In this document: positions 17,981 to 25,637 of the stretch, piece by piece
Layout of the letters: the number at the start of each line of letters is the position of its first letter
Position numbering within the stretch: the first letter of the stretch is position 1
Origin: Winogradskyella psychrotolerans RS-3
Lineage (GTDB): Bacteria > Bacteroidota > Bacteroidia > Flavobacteriales > Flavobacteriaceae
Assembly (NCBI RefSeq): GCF_000427335.1
Contig: NZ_ATMR01000128.1
Location: 62,001-126,000, forward strand
Reading direction: 5' to 3'
DNA length: 64,000 nt
The notes under the pieces: model-generated
Told to the model about the DNA's origin: nothing
The model's input: the letters and a program-made list of their open reading frames with translations, nothing else
The model's database searches: none
Program-made: the position numbers and the translations under genes

Positions 17981-20161
17981 TTATAAAGGTTTAATAATAA
18001 GATTTGTAGCAAGTGTCTTTATAAATTCATTGACTTTATAGGGTTTTACAATGGAATCATCAAATTGTGCACTTTTAAAACGGTCATCTTGTTCGTCTTG
18101 TGTTACAGCAGTTAATGCAATAACAATGACGGGTTTTTGAAGTTCTCGGATTTTTTTAGTGGCTTCTATACCGTCTAATACAGGCATGTGAACATCCATC
18201 AATACTAAGTCGTAATCTGTTAGCATAATTTTATCAATACCTTCCTGACCATTAGTAGCAACTTCTACTAAAATATCATGACTTTCCAATGTCTTTTTAG
18301 TCACCATAAGATTAATTCTGTTGTCGTCTACAACTAATATCTTTTTTCCGCGAAGCATAGCAATTGAAACAGTGTCTTGAATTTCTTTATTTGTATGCTC
18401 CTTTGTTGCAGTTCCAAATGTTATTTCGAAAAAGAAATTTGAACCTTCGTTAACAATACTTTCTAGTTGTATGTTAGACTTCATGTCTATGAGTAACTTT
18501 TGAACAATGGTAAGTCCTAAACCAGAACCTTGAAAATCACCTTCGTGTTTAAGTTGTCCAAATTCCTCAAAGATTTTTTGCTGATCAGCTATAGGAATTC
18601 CTTGTCCATTGTCTTTAACTTCAAACTTAAGCTTTAGGTTATTTTCTTTGATGTCTAATAAACTAACCACGAGTTCTACTTTTCCGTTGGTTGTAAATTT
18701 TAATGCATTACCCAATAAATTGATGAGGACTTGAGACATTTTGGTTTGATCTCCATTGATCCATTTAGGAATATTAGGGTTTAGAGTTATAACTAAATCA
18801 TTATTAGTTTGCCTGGTTAAGTATTCTAATGATTCTTTAATATTATTTAAAAAATCTTTAAGATGAAAAGCTTTTGATTCAAATTTGATTTTTTCATCAG
18901 AATCCATCTTATTTAAGGTCAGTACATCGTTTACAAGATTTAGTAAATAATCTGCTGAAAACTTTAGGGATTGCAATTCTGTTTTATGAGATTTAAGATT
19001 ACTGTCGTTATAAAGAACAGTACTTAAGCCGATGATTCCATATAAAGGTGTGCGTAGCTCGTGACTCATTGTCGATAAAAATCGAGATTTAGCCTCTGCT
19101 AATTTTTCAGACTCTAGTTTGGCGTCTAAATATTCTTGATTTTTTTTCTTTAATTCAGAGTTTAATCTTCTTCTGTTTTTAATCACTTTAAGAAGGTAAA
19201 GTAAGAGGCTTAAAAGTATAAAAGAGACTATAGCACTAAAGATTAATAATTTACTCTGAGTCTCTGACTTTTCGACTATTAATTCATTTCTAAGCGCTTC
19301 GTTTTTTAGTTCTTCCTGTATTTTAGCATTTTTAAGAGAGGTGATAAGGTTGTTAGCCGATTTTTTAATTTCTAATTTGCTTTGCTCTAAAAAAAGGCTG
19401 TCTTTTAATTTACCTATATCATAGGCTTTTTTGTAATTACCTTTAAAGGCAAGGCATTCAATATAACCGTTATAAGCTTTCTTTAATACATCAAGGTTAT
19501 TCGTTTCTTTTGATAAAAGAATAGCCTGTTGGTATAGGTCTATAGCTAAATTATAATCGTTAACTCTATAAGCATAATCGGCTTTGTATAACTTAAGACC
19601 AGCGCGTCCTATCTTAAAGTCTTTTGGTATATGAATCTCTGCGGTATCGAGGTATGGCTTCGCTTCTTTATGATCATTATAATGATCAAAATATATTTGA
19701 GCTATGTTATGATTTAGGAAGAAAAGAGCAAGATCATTATTTTCCTCTTTTGCCAATGGTATTCCTTCCTTAAAATAATGTATCGCTTTGTCTGGTTCTC
19801 CAAAGGCATAATATATATTGCCTATATCTATATGAGAACCTACTAATAAAGTGTTGTTTTTTAGTTTTTTAGCTAATTGAATATTTTTTCGAGCATACTC
19901 AAGTGATTTTAGAGAGTCATTTAAGTTGAGGTAAGAATTTGCTAAGAAACTACGAATTTTACTAATCTCATTATTTAGCTTATTGTCCTTTGCAACTTTA
20001 AGTATGTCATTTGCTTTAAGAATAACAGAACTGTAATCCTCCTTATAGTAATCAGCGATCATCAGTTGTTTAACTGAGTCTAAGTAAATTTTGGTTTCAG
20101 AATCTTCAGGGTTTATAGAACCGTTGAGCGAGCTTTCTTTTTTTGTGCATGAAGGCCACAT
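17981..20161 (-). CDS. Hybrid sensor histidine kinase with TPR sensor region
   Basis: The open frame encodes 726 residues: TPR-like helical repeats (about 25-290), one transmembrane helix (304-326), a short coiled coil, and a HisKA domain with phospho-acceptor H367 (FLSTMSHELRTPLYG). A HATPase_c domain follows (NLLGNALKFT, GSGLGLTIV), then a receiver with phospho-acceptor D656 (LVLMDVHMP). TPR repeats before the membrane helix suggest a periplasmic sensor. The predicted first residues (MWPSCTKKES) lack a signal peptide, but a good signal peptide is encoded immediately upstream in another frame (see 20145-20208), so the true protein is probably about 15 residues longer. No Hpt domain or separate DNA-binding output is fused to it. 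Confidence 0.88.
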   Translation of the reverse strand: MWPSCTKKESSLNGSINPEDSETKIYLDSVKQLMIADYYKEDYSSVILKANDILKVAKDNKLNNEISKIRSFLANSYLNLNDSLKSLEYARKNIQLAKKLKNNTLLVGSHIDIGNIYYAFGEPDKAIHYFKEGIPLAKEENNDLALFFLNHNIAQIYFDHYNDHKEAKPYLDTAEIHIPKDFKIGRAGLKLYKADYAYRVNDYNLAIDLYQQAILLSKETNNLDVLKKAYNGYIECLAFKGNYKKAYDIGKLKDSLFLEQSKLEIKKSANNLITSLKNAKIQEELKNEALRNELIVEKSETQSKLLIFSAIVSFILLSLLLYLLKVIKNRRRLNSELKKKNQEYLDAKLESEKLAEAKSRFLSTMSHELRTPLYGIIGLSTVLYNDSNLKSHKTELQSLKFSADYLLNLVNDVLTLNKMDSDEKIKFESKAFHLKDFLNNIKESLEYLTRQTNNDLVITLNPNIPKWINGDQTKMSQVLINLLGNALKFTTNGKVELVVSLLDIKENNLKLKFEVKDNGQGIPIADQQKIFEEFGQLKHEGDFQGSGLGLTIVQKLLIDMKSNIQLESIVNEGSNFFFEITFGTATKEHTNKEIQDTVSIAMLRGKKILVVDDNRINLMVTKKTLESHDILVEVATNGQEGIDKIMLTDYDLVLMDVHMPVLDGIEATKKIRELQKPVIVIALTAVTQDEQDDRFKSAQFDDSIVKPYKVNEFIKTLATNLIIKPL
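20138..20144 (-). other. Homopolymer at apparent frameshift in histidine kinase gene
   Basis: A run of seven A (minus strand). With eight A the upstream signal-peptide frame would read straight into the kinase frame as ...HAQKKESSLNG. Confidence 0.65.
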
Positions 20162-20208
20162 ACTTGAAAAGTGATAATTAGGGCAAATAAGAATGTTCGC
20201 ATATTCAT
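20145..20208 (-). other. Out-of-frame signal peptide belonging to the histidine kinase
   Basis: ATG codons at 20208 and 20202 open a reading frame starting MNMRTFLFALIITFQVCG and reaching HAQ, a textbook cleavable signal peptide. As sequenced, it runs off-frame at the A run and stops soon after. Confidence 0.65.
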
Positions 20209-20503
20209 TGATAAAGAATAGTAATAGCTGTCAAAGTACTTATTTTTTGTATAAAACCTATCATTTTAATCTCTAATATTATGGAGGTCACAGCGCTGGT
20301 TAATGTAAAATAAGCTTTAAAACGGGTTGCAAGTTAGGTTTTAGAGTGGCAACCATAGTTTTTATAAATTATGATATTAATATTTAGCTTTCAATAGTTT
20401 ACTAAAACTATAGGCTTAGTTTCTTAATCCCATTACAGCTTTTTCATCCCAATCAAGGCTATTCTAGTTATTCTAATTATCTTTGATTCTCAAAACAAAA
20501 ACA
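20209..20503. other. Divergent intergenic region, histidine kinase / exonuclease
   Basis: About 295 AT-rich bases between divergent starts. No gene or obvious operator is seen; promoters for both genes should lie here. Confidence 0.4.
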
Positions 20504-21280
20504 ATGCAGCTTAATCTAACAAAACCTATCTGTTTTTTCGATTTAGAAACCACAGGTATAAATATTTCAAAAGATAGAATCGTAGAAATTTCAATTCTTA
20601 AAGTCCATCCAGATGGTAAGGAAGAATCTAAAACGTGGGTTGTAAATCCTGAAATGCCAATTCCTGCAGAAGTAACTGCTATACATGGTATTTCGGATGC
20701 TGATGTCGCTGACAAACCAACGTTTAAAGAATTATCTAAGGAAATCTATAATCTAATTAAGGATTCGGATTTAGGAGGCTTTAATTCTAACCGTTTCGAT
20801 ATTCCGTTGTTGGCAGAAGAAATGCTAAGAGCAGAAGTAGATTTTGATATGAAGAATACGCAATCCGTAGATGTACAAACCATATTTCATAAAATGGAAC
20901 AACGTACATTAGTCGCAGCTTACAAATTTTACTGCGATAAGGATTTAAGTAATGCACACAGTGCAGAAGCAGATACAAAAGCTACTTACGAAGTTTTAAA
21001 AGCGCAATTAGACCGTTACGAAGATTTAGAAAACGATACCAAGTTTTTAGCAGAGTTCAGTTCACGTAAAAAATTCGCAGATTTCGCAGGTTTCTTAATC
21101 TTTAATAAAGAAGATGAAGAGTGTTTTTCATTTGGAAAGCATAAAGGGAAACGTGTTTTGGAAGTTTTAGATAAAGAACCTGGCTACTTTGGTTGGTTGC
21201 TAAATGCTGATTTTCCGTTATATACGAAGAAGGTTTTGACTGCTATTAAGCTTCGTCAATTTAATAATAAGTTAAGCTAA
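20504..21280 (+). CDS. DnaQ-like 3'-5' exonuclease with ExoX-type C-terminal domain
   Basis: I choose the ATG at 20504 (MQLNLTKPICFF) over an upstream TTG at 20483, giving 258 residues. A DEDDh exonuclease domain is present: ExoI FFDLETTG, ExoII GFNSNRFDIPLL and ExoIII HSAEADTKAT with the catalytic His. The C-terminal module (about residues 205-250: FSFGKHKGKRVLEVL, then GWLLNADFP) resembles the C-terminal domain of exonuclease X and the free-standing DUF3820 protein encoded at 50099. The enzyme probably degrades DNA ends in repair rather than acting as the Pol III epsilon subunit. Confidence 0.9.
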   Translation: MQLNLTKPICFFDLETTGINISKDRIVEISILKVHPDGKEESKTWVVNPEMPIPAEVTAIHGISDADVADKPTFKELSKEIYNLIKDSDLGGFNSNRFDIPLLAEEMLRAEVDFDMKNTQSVDVQTIFHKMEQRTLVAAYKFYCDKDLSNAHSAEADTKATYEVLKAQLDRYEDLENDTKFLAEFSSRKKFADFAGFLIFNKEDEECFSFGKHKGKRVLEVLDKEPGYFGWLLNADFPLYTKKVLTAIKLRQFNNKLS

Positions 21281-21285
21281 TTGTC

Positions 21286-21306
21286 ATTCCTGCGAAGGCA
21301 GGAATC
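21286..21306 (+). repeat. 21-bp palindromic repeat unit, copy 1
   Basis: ATTCCTGC-GAAG-GCAGGAAT plus C, a short hairpin with an 8-bp stem. The identical 21-mer occurs inverted at 21337-21357. Confidence 0.85.
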
Positions 21307-21336
21307 CATAATATAAAATAAAGGTCAAATTAATAA

Positions 21337-21357
21337 GATTCCTGCCTTCGCAGGAAT
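21337..21357 (-). repeat. 21-bp palindromic repeat unit, copy 2 (inverted)
   Basis: An exact reverse complement of 21286-21306, 30 bases away. The pair forms a REPIN-like inverted structure that fills the space between the exonuclease gene and the FAH gene, ending 9 bases before the next start codon. Confidence 0.85.
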
Positions 21358-21366
21358 TACAGAAAT

Positions 21367-21978
21367 ATGAAACTAATCTGCATAGGTCGTAACTACACCG
21401 ACCACATTAAAGAACTCAAAAACGAAAAGCCTGCAGATCCTGTTGTGTTTTTAAAACCAGACACATCTATTTTACTGAAGAAACAACCCTTTTTTATTCC
21501 AGATTTTTCGGATGATGTACATCATGAGGTTGAAGTTTTAGTGAAAATAAATAAAGTTGGGAAGCATATCGATAAGAAATTTGCACATAAATATTATGAT
21601 GAAATCGGACTCGGAATAGACTTTACAGCGCGCGATCTTCAAGCGCAATTAAAAGCAAAAGGCTTACCATGGGAAAAAGCCAAAGCCTTTGATGGTGCTG
21701 CGGTTATTGGTAAATGGCTGCCGAAATCTAAATTTCAAAATATAAACAATATCAATTTTAGTTTAAAGAAGAATGAAGAGGTTGTTCAGTCTGGAAACAC
21801 AGAACTGATGCTTTGGAAAATTGATGAACTTATAGAATATGTGTCAAAATATTTCACTTTAAAAATTGGAGACATTATATTTACGGGCACACCAGCAGGA
21901 GTTGGAAAAGTTTTTGCAGAAGATCAATTAAAAGGATATCTTGAGGACGTGGAAATGTTTTCAATTAAAATTAAATAA
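21367..21978 (+). CDS. Fumarylacetoacetate hydrolase (FAH) family protein
   Basis: A 203-residue single FAH domain. Family motifs: IGRNYTDH at the N-terminus (GRNY), PVVFLKPDTS, the metal-binding HHEVEVLVKI (His-x-Glu-x-Glu), and the C-terminal GDIIFTGTPAGVG. Members hydrolyse or decarboxylate 2-oxo acids such as acylpyruvates or oxaloacetate, with Mg2+ in the cytosol. It opens a tight run: the TAA is followed immediately by the Hpt ATG, so FAH, Hpt and CinA are almost certainly one transcript. Confidence 0.9.
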   Translation: MKLICIGRNYTDHIKELKNEKPADPVVFLKPDTSILLKKQPFFIPDFSDDVHHEVEVLVKINKVGKHIDKKFAHKYYDEIGLGIDFTARDLQAQLKAKGLPWEKAKAFDGAAVIGKWLPKSKFQNINNINFSLKKNEEVVQSGNTELMLWKIDELIEYVSKYFTLKIGDIIFTGTPAGVGKVFAEDQLKGYLEDVEMFSIKIK

Positions 21979-22320
21979 ATGTCACAACATTATCAATTAC
22001 ATCGTGTACGAGAAATGGCTGAGGGCGACGAAGATTTCGTTGCAGCTTTAGCGGCCGCTTTTATAGAAGAAGTGCCAGAAGATGCTGAACGTTTAAGAAC
22101 AGCAGTACCAGCAAAAGATTATAAAGAAGTTTATCAAGCCGCTCATAAAATGAAACCTACTATAGATTTGTTTGAGCTTGGTGTTCTAGACAGGCTGATC
22201 GAAGTACAAGATTGGGGAAAGTTGGAGCAATCGGACAAAAATGTAGATCAACAACTTATAGAGGTTTTAACCGCAGTAGATAATGCTGTTAATGAGATTA
22301 AAGCCAATTTCGGACTCTAA
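21979..22320 (+). CDS. Orphan histidine phosphotransfer (Hpt) protein
   Basis: A 113-residue helical protein. The Hpt phospho-site is H56 in YQAAHKMKPTIDLFEL, with the usual helix of acidic residues before it (EEVPEDAERLR). Hpt proteins relay phosphate between receiver domains of a phosphorelay. It starts directly on the base after the FAH stop codon, and its own TAA touches the CinA ATG. The window's hybrid kinase (17981-20161) ends in a receiver and lacks an Hpt, making it a possible partner by inference only. Confidence 0.85.
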   Translation: MSQHYQLHRVREMAEGDEDFVAALAAAFIEEVPEDAERLRTAVPAKDYKEVYQAAHKMKPTIDLFELGVLDRLIEVQDWGKLEQSDKNVDQQLIEVLTAVDNAVNEIKANFGL

Positions 22321-23568
22321 ATGCAAGCAGAAATTATTACTATTGGCGATGAGATTCTCATTGGTCAGATTGTAGATACAAATTCGGCATTTTTAGGCAA
22401 GGAGTTGAATAAATTTGGTATTTCAGTATATCAGATTACATCAATTCAAGATGATAAGATGCATATTCTTAAAGCTTTAAAAGAAGCTGAAGGAAATGCA
22501 GATATCATTATTATAACGGGTGGTTTAGGACCAACGAAAGACGATATTACCAAACACACTATTTGCGAATATTTTAATGACACCTTAATAGAAGATAAGG
22601 CTGTTCTGACTAATGTAGAACAGATTTTTTCAAAATACAGTGCAGCACCGCTTTTAGAAGTTAATAAACAACAAGCTTTAGTACCCTCTAAAGCCACAGT
22701 TCTTATGAATCACAATGGTACAGCACCAGGTATGTGGTTAGAGAAAAACGGAAAAGTGTTTGTGTCGCTGCCTGGAGTGCCATTTGAGATGAAGGCTTTA
22801 ATTACAGAGCAGGTCATTCCGAAGTTAATAGGGAAATTTAAGTTTCCATATATAATGCACAAAACCCTTTTAACCTATGGTCTTGGAGAAAGTGCATTGG
22901 CGGAGCGAATTGCAACATGGGAAGATCATTTACCTGATTTTATAAAATTAGCGTATTTGCCAAGTTTAGGTCGTGTACGCATACGGTTATCTGCAAAGGC
23001 TTTTGATAAAGTGATGGTTGATTCAGAATTACACAACCAAATTAATTTACTGTTACCGCAAATTAAAGATGTTTTCATCGGTTACGAAGAAGATGAGTCT
23101 ATCGAAGCGGTAATTGGTAAACAATTAACAGAACTAAAAAGTACTTTAGCTGTGGCCGAAAGCTGTACAGGAGGGAGGATTGCAAAATCATTTACGGAAA
23201 ATGCAGGAGCGTCTGCTTATTTTAAAGGAGGTGTTGTTACGTATGCTTCAGAATCTAAAGTGAGAATTTTAGATGTTTCAGAAGACGATATAAAAAAATA
23301 TTCTGTGGTGAGTAAGCAAGTTGCTGAGACCATGGCTAAGAATGTAAGATTATTATTTGATAGCGATTATGCTATAAGTACCACTGGTAATGCAGGACCG
23401 TTGAAAGGAGATTCAGACGCAGAAGTAGGAACTGTTTGGATTGCTATTGCTTCAAAAGATGAAGTTTACTCTGATGTTTTTAACTTCGGAAATCTACGTG
23501 AGAAGGTAATTGTAAGAGCTTCAAATAAGGCTTTTGAAATGCTTCAGAAATTTTTTTTGAAAAAGTAG
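22321..23568 (+). CDS. cinA: CinA family protein (competence/damage-inducible; NMN deamidase)
   Basis: A 415-residue two-domain protein. The N-terminal MoCF-like domain (about 1-170) carries GDEILIGQIVDTNS and ITGGLGPTKDDITK. The C-terminal CinA amidase domain (about 255-412) carries AESCTGGRIAKSFTE and STTGNAGP. Full-length CinA proteins hydrolyse ADP-ribose and deamidate nicotinamide mononucleotide in pyridine-nucleotide salvage. It is the last gene of the FAH-Hpt-CinA run. The rpmB promoter begins 10 bases after its stop codon. Confidence 0.95.
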   Translation: MQAEIITIGDEILIGQIVDTNSAFLGKELNKFGISVYQITSIQDDKMHILKALKEAEGNADIIIITGGLGPTKDDITKHTICEYFNDTLIEDKAVLTNVEQIFSKYSAAPLLEVNKQQALVPSKATVLMNHNGTAPGMWLEKNGKVFVSLPGVPFEMKALITEQVIPKLIGKFKFPYIMHKTLLTYGLGESALAERIATWEDHLPDFIKLAYLPSLGRVRIRLSAKAFDKVMVDSELHNQINLLLPQIKDVFIGYEEDESIEAVIGKQLTELKSTLAVAESCTGGRIAKSFTENAGASAYFKGGVVTYASESKVRILDVSEDDIKKYSVVSKQVAETMAKNVRLLFDSDYAISTTGNAGPLKGDSDAEVGTVWIAIASKDEVYSDVFNFGNLREKVIVRASNKAFEMLQKFFLKK

Positions 23569-23577
23569 AGTTTTATG

Positions 23578-23608
23578 TTTGCTGAAACCTAAAGTTTTAC
23601 TAAATTTG
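23578..23608 (+). promoter_or_regulatory. Bacteroidota-type promoter for rpmB operon (TTTG-N19-TAAATTTG)
   Basis: -33 TTTG at 23578-23581 and -7 TAAATTTG at 23601-23608, separated by exactly 19 bases, match the known flavobacterial consensus. Transcription would start near 23615, leaving a leader of about 115 bases before rpmB, which includes the palindrome AAGGAATTCCTT. Confidence 0.75.
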
Positions 23609-23730
23609 CACCCTGTTTAAAATATCCATGTTCGGATTTTAGATTCTTATTGAGATTAATTTGAAGGAATTCCTTTAAATACAATAAGAGTTAGCAGAAT
23701 AATAAATTATAGACCTAAAGAAAGAAAACA

Positions 23731-23967
23731 ATGTCAAGAGTTTGTGAACTTACTGGGAAGAAAGCGATGGTTGGGAACAATGTTTCTCACGCAATGAATA
23801 AAACGAAACGCAAGTTTGATGCAAACTTGATCAAAAAACGTTTTTATATTCCTGAAGAAGATAAGTGGGTAACATTAAAAGTTTCTACATCAGCATTAAA
23901 GACTATCAATAAAATTGGTATCGAAGCGATGTTAAAAGAAGCTAAAGCAAAAGGATTTTACAAATAA
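23731..23967 (+). CDS. rpmB: 50S ribosomal protein L28
   Basis: A 78-residue protein starting MSRVCELTGKKAMVGNNVSH with the internal KRKFDANLIKKRFYIPEE. It matches L28 in length and sequence, a large-subunit protein near the E site. It is the first gene of the conserved Bacteroidota block L28-L33-DUF4295-FtsY. The leader from the promoter at 23578 could carry regulation. Confidence 0.97.
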   Translation: MSRVCELTGKKAMVGNNVSHAMNKTKRKFDANLIKKRFYIPEEDKWVTLKVSTSALKTINKIGIEAMLKEAKAKGFYK

Positions 23968-23994
23968 TAGCGTTTACGCTTAAGTCAATTTACA

Positions 23995-24177
23995 ATGGCA
24001 AAAAGAGGAAATAGAATACAAGTTATCTTAGAGTGCACAGAGCACAAAACTTCTGGTCAACCAGGAACTTCAAGATATATTACAACGAAAAATAAGAAGA
24101 ACACGCCAGATCGTATGGAGATTAAGAAATTTAATCCTATCCTTAAGCGTATGACTGTTCATAAAGAGATAAAATAA
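23995..24177 (+). CDS. rpmG: 50S ribosomal protein L33
   Basis: A 60-residue protein, [20 protein letters not shown], ending [10 protein letters not shown]. It has the L33 pattern but no Cys zinc ribbon (only one Cys), so it is the zinc-independent C-minus form. It lies 27 bases after rpmB in the same transcript. Confidence 0.95.
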   Translation: MAKRGNRIQVILECTEHKTSGQPGTSRYITTKNKKNTPDRMEIKKFNPILKRMTVHKEIK

Positions 24178-24183
24178 GATACC

Positions 24184-24336
24184 ATGGCAAAGAAATCAGT
24201 AGCGTCTTTACAGACAGGAGCAAAACGTTTGACAAAAGCTATAAAAATGGTGAAATCACCAAAAACTGGAGCATACATGTTCGTAGAATCAGTAATGGCA
24301 CCAGAATTTGTCAATGACTTTTTAAACAAAAAATAA
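24184..24336 (+). CDS. DUF4295 family small basic protein
   Basis: A 50-residue protein starting MAKKSVASLQTGAKRLTKAI and ending EFVNDFLNKK. It matches the Bacteroidota-specific DUF4295 family always found right after L33, and is thought to be ribosome-associated on the basis of its location and charge. ATG is 6 bases after the rpmG stop. A terminator (24362) closes the unit. Confidence 0.9.
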   Translation: MAKKSVASLQTGAKRLTKAIKMVKSPKTGAYMFVESVMAPEFVNDFLNKK

Positions 24337-24361
24337 TCTTTATTTATATATAGATTAACGG

Positions 24362-24390
24362 AACTGCTTTCATTTGAAAGCAGTTTTTTT
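24362..24390 (+). terminator. Terminator after the L28-L33-DUF4295 unit
   Basis: AACTGCTTTC, loop ATTT, GAAAGCAGTT, then TTTTT. It separates the ribosomal genes from ftsY. Confidence 0.85.
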
Positions 24391-24522
24391 ATGTTTATAT
24401 TTGAAAAACATCTGACATCTTAACAGTAAATTGTTATAGGCAAGGTTGTTGCAATGTAATAATTGTAAATAATACTGTCACACTGAGCTTATCTAAGTGC
24501 GATTAATAACCTAACTACAAAA

Positions 24523-25496
24523 ATGAGTTTTTTTAAAAAAATATTCTCTTCCGAAAAGAAAGAAACTTTAGATAAAGGCTTAGAAAAATCTAAATCTTCT
24601 TTCTTCAATAAATTAAATAAAGCGGTTGCCGGTAAATCTAAAGTCGATGATGACGTTTTAGATAATCTTGAAGAAATCTTAGTCACTAGTGATGTTGGTG
24701 TAAATACCACATTAAAAGTCATTACGCGTATTGAAGAACGCGTGGCAAAAGATAAATATTTAGGCACTTCAGAGTTGAATAAAATTCTACGAGAAGAAAT
24801 CGCAGCATTACTATCTGAAACTAAGTCAGGTGAAGAAACAGAATATACCATTCCAGAATTACCAAAACAAGCAGATGGTTCTAAAACACCTTATGTACTT
24901 ATGGTAGTTGGAGTGAATGGCGTAGGGAAAACAACTACTATTGGTAAATTAGCTTATCAGTTTAAGAAAAAGGTTTAAACGTTGTTCTTGGAGCAGCAGA
25001 TACGTTTAGAGCCGCAGCTATAGATCAATTACAAGTGTGGGCAGATCGTGTAGATGTGCCAATGATACGACAAGAAATGGGATCTGATCCTGCTTCTGTA
25101 GCGTTCGATGCCTTACAGTCAGGTGTCAATCAAAACGCAGATGTTATTATTATTGACACAGCAGGTCGTTTACATAATAAAGTGAACTTAATGAATGAGT
25201 TGACTAAAGTAAAACGTGTAATGCAAAAAGTTGTTGGTGATGCGCCTCACGATGTGTTATTAGTTTTAGATGGTTCTACAGGTCAGAATGCTTTTGAACA
25301 AGCCAAACAATTTACAGCAGCTACCGAAGTAACATCGTTAGCAGTAACCAAATTAGACGGTACAGCAAAAGGTGGCGTTGTTATCGGAATTAGTGATCAA
25401 TTTCAAATTCCTGTAAAATATATTGGAGTAGGAGAAGGTATCGAAGATTTACAAGTATTTAATAAATATGAGTTTGTCGATTCTTTTTTTAAATAA
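24523..25496 (+). pseudogene. ftsY: Signal recognition particle receptor FtsY, frame broken by one base (probable sequence error)
   Basis: Two frames together encode a complete FtsY: the N domain (about 1-110), then the GTPase G domain with P-loop GVNGVGKTTTIGKL, DTFRAAA, DTAGR and TKLDGTAKGG. The first frame stops at 24976 right after YQFKKK; the rest continues in the +2 frame from LNVVLGAADTFRAA. One extra A in the A run at 24967-24971 joins them perfectly. FtsY docks SRP-ribosome complexes on the inner membrane and is essential, so a real loss is unlikely. The short acidic A domain is typical of Bacteroidota. A GTG at 25035 is not a genuine start. Confidence 0.9.
24967..24971 (+). other. 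Homopolymer at frameshift in ftsY
   Basis: Five A in AAGAAAAAGG. Six are needed to keep the FtsY frame (K-K-K-G-L-N). Confidence 0.8.
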
Positions 25497-25575
25497 AAAA
25501 ACACAAACAGAGTAAGTTAAATCTATTTGATTATTCAGTTTTCGTAGTAACAGATTTAAGAAATAACATAATTTT

Positions 25576-25616
25576 AAAGCCGATTGCAATAAGCACACTA
25601 TTGTATTCGGCTTTTT
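25576..25616. terminator. Terminator between ftsY and convergent serine hydrolase gene
   Basis: AAAGCCGATTGCAATA, loop AGCACAC, TATTGTATTCGGCTTT, then TT. The stem is 16 bp with one wobble and one mismatch. It is flanked by A-rich and T-rich sequence on both sides. Confidence 0.75.
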
Positions 25617-25637
25617 CTGTTTATTAAATGTCTTTTC

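Noticed and set aside
24978..25035. GTG at 25035 as start of a separate GTPase gene
   Set aside because: The upstream sequence in the same frame encodes the continuation of FtsY (LNVVLGAADTFRAA); the frame is the second half of ftsY after a one-base loss.
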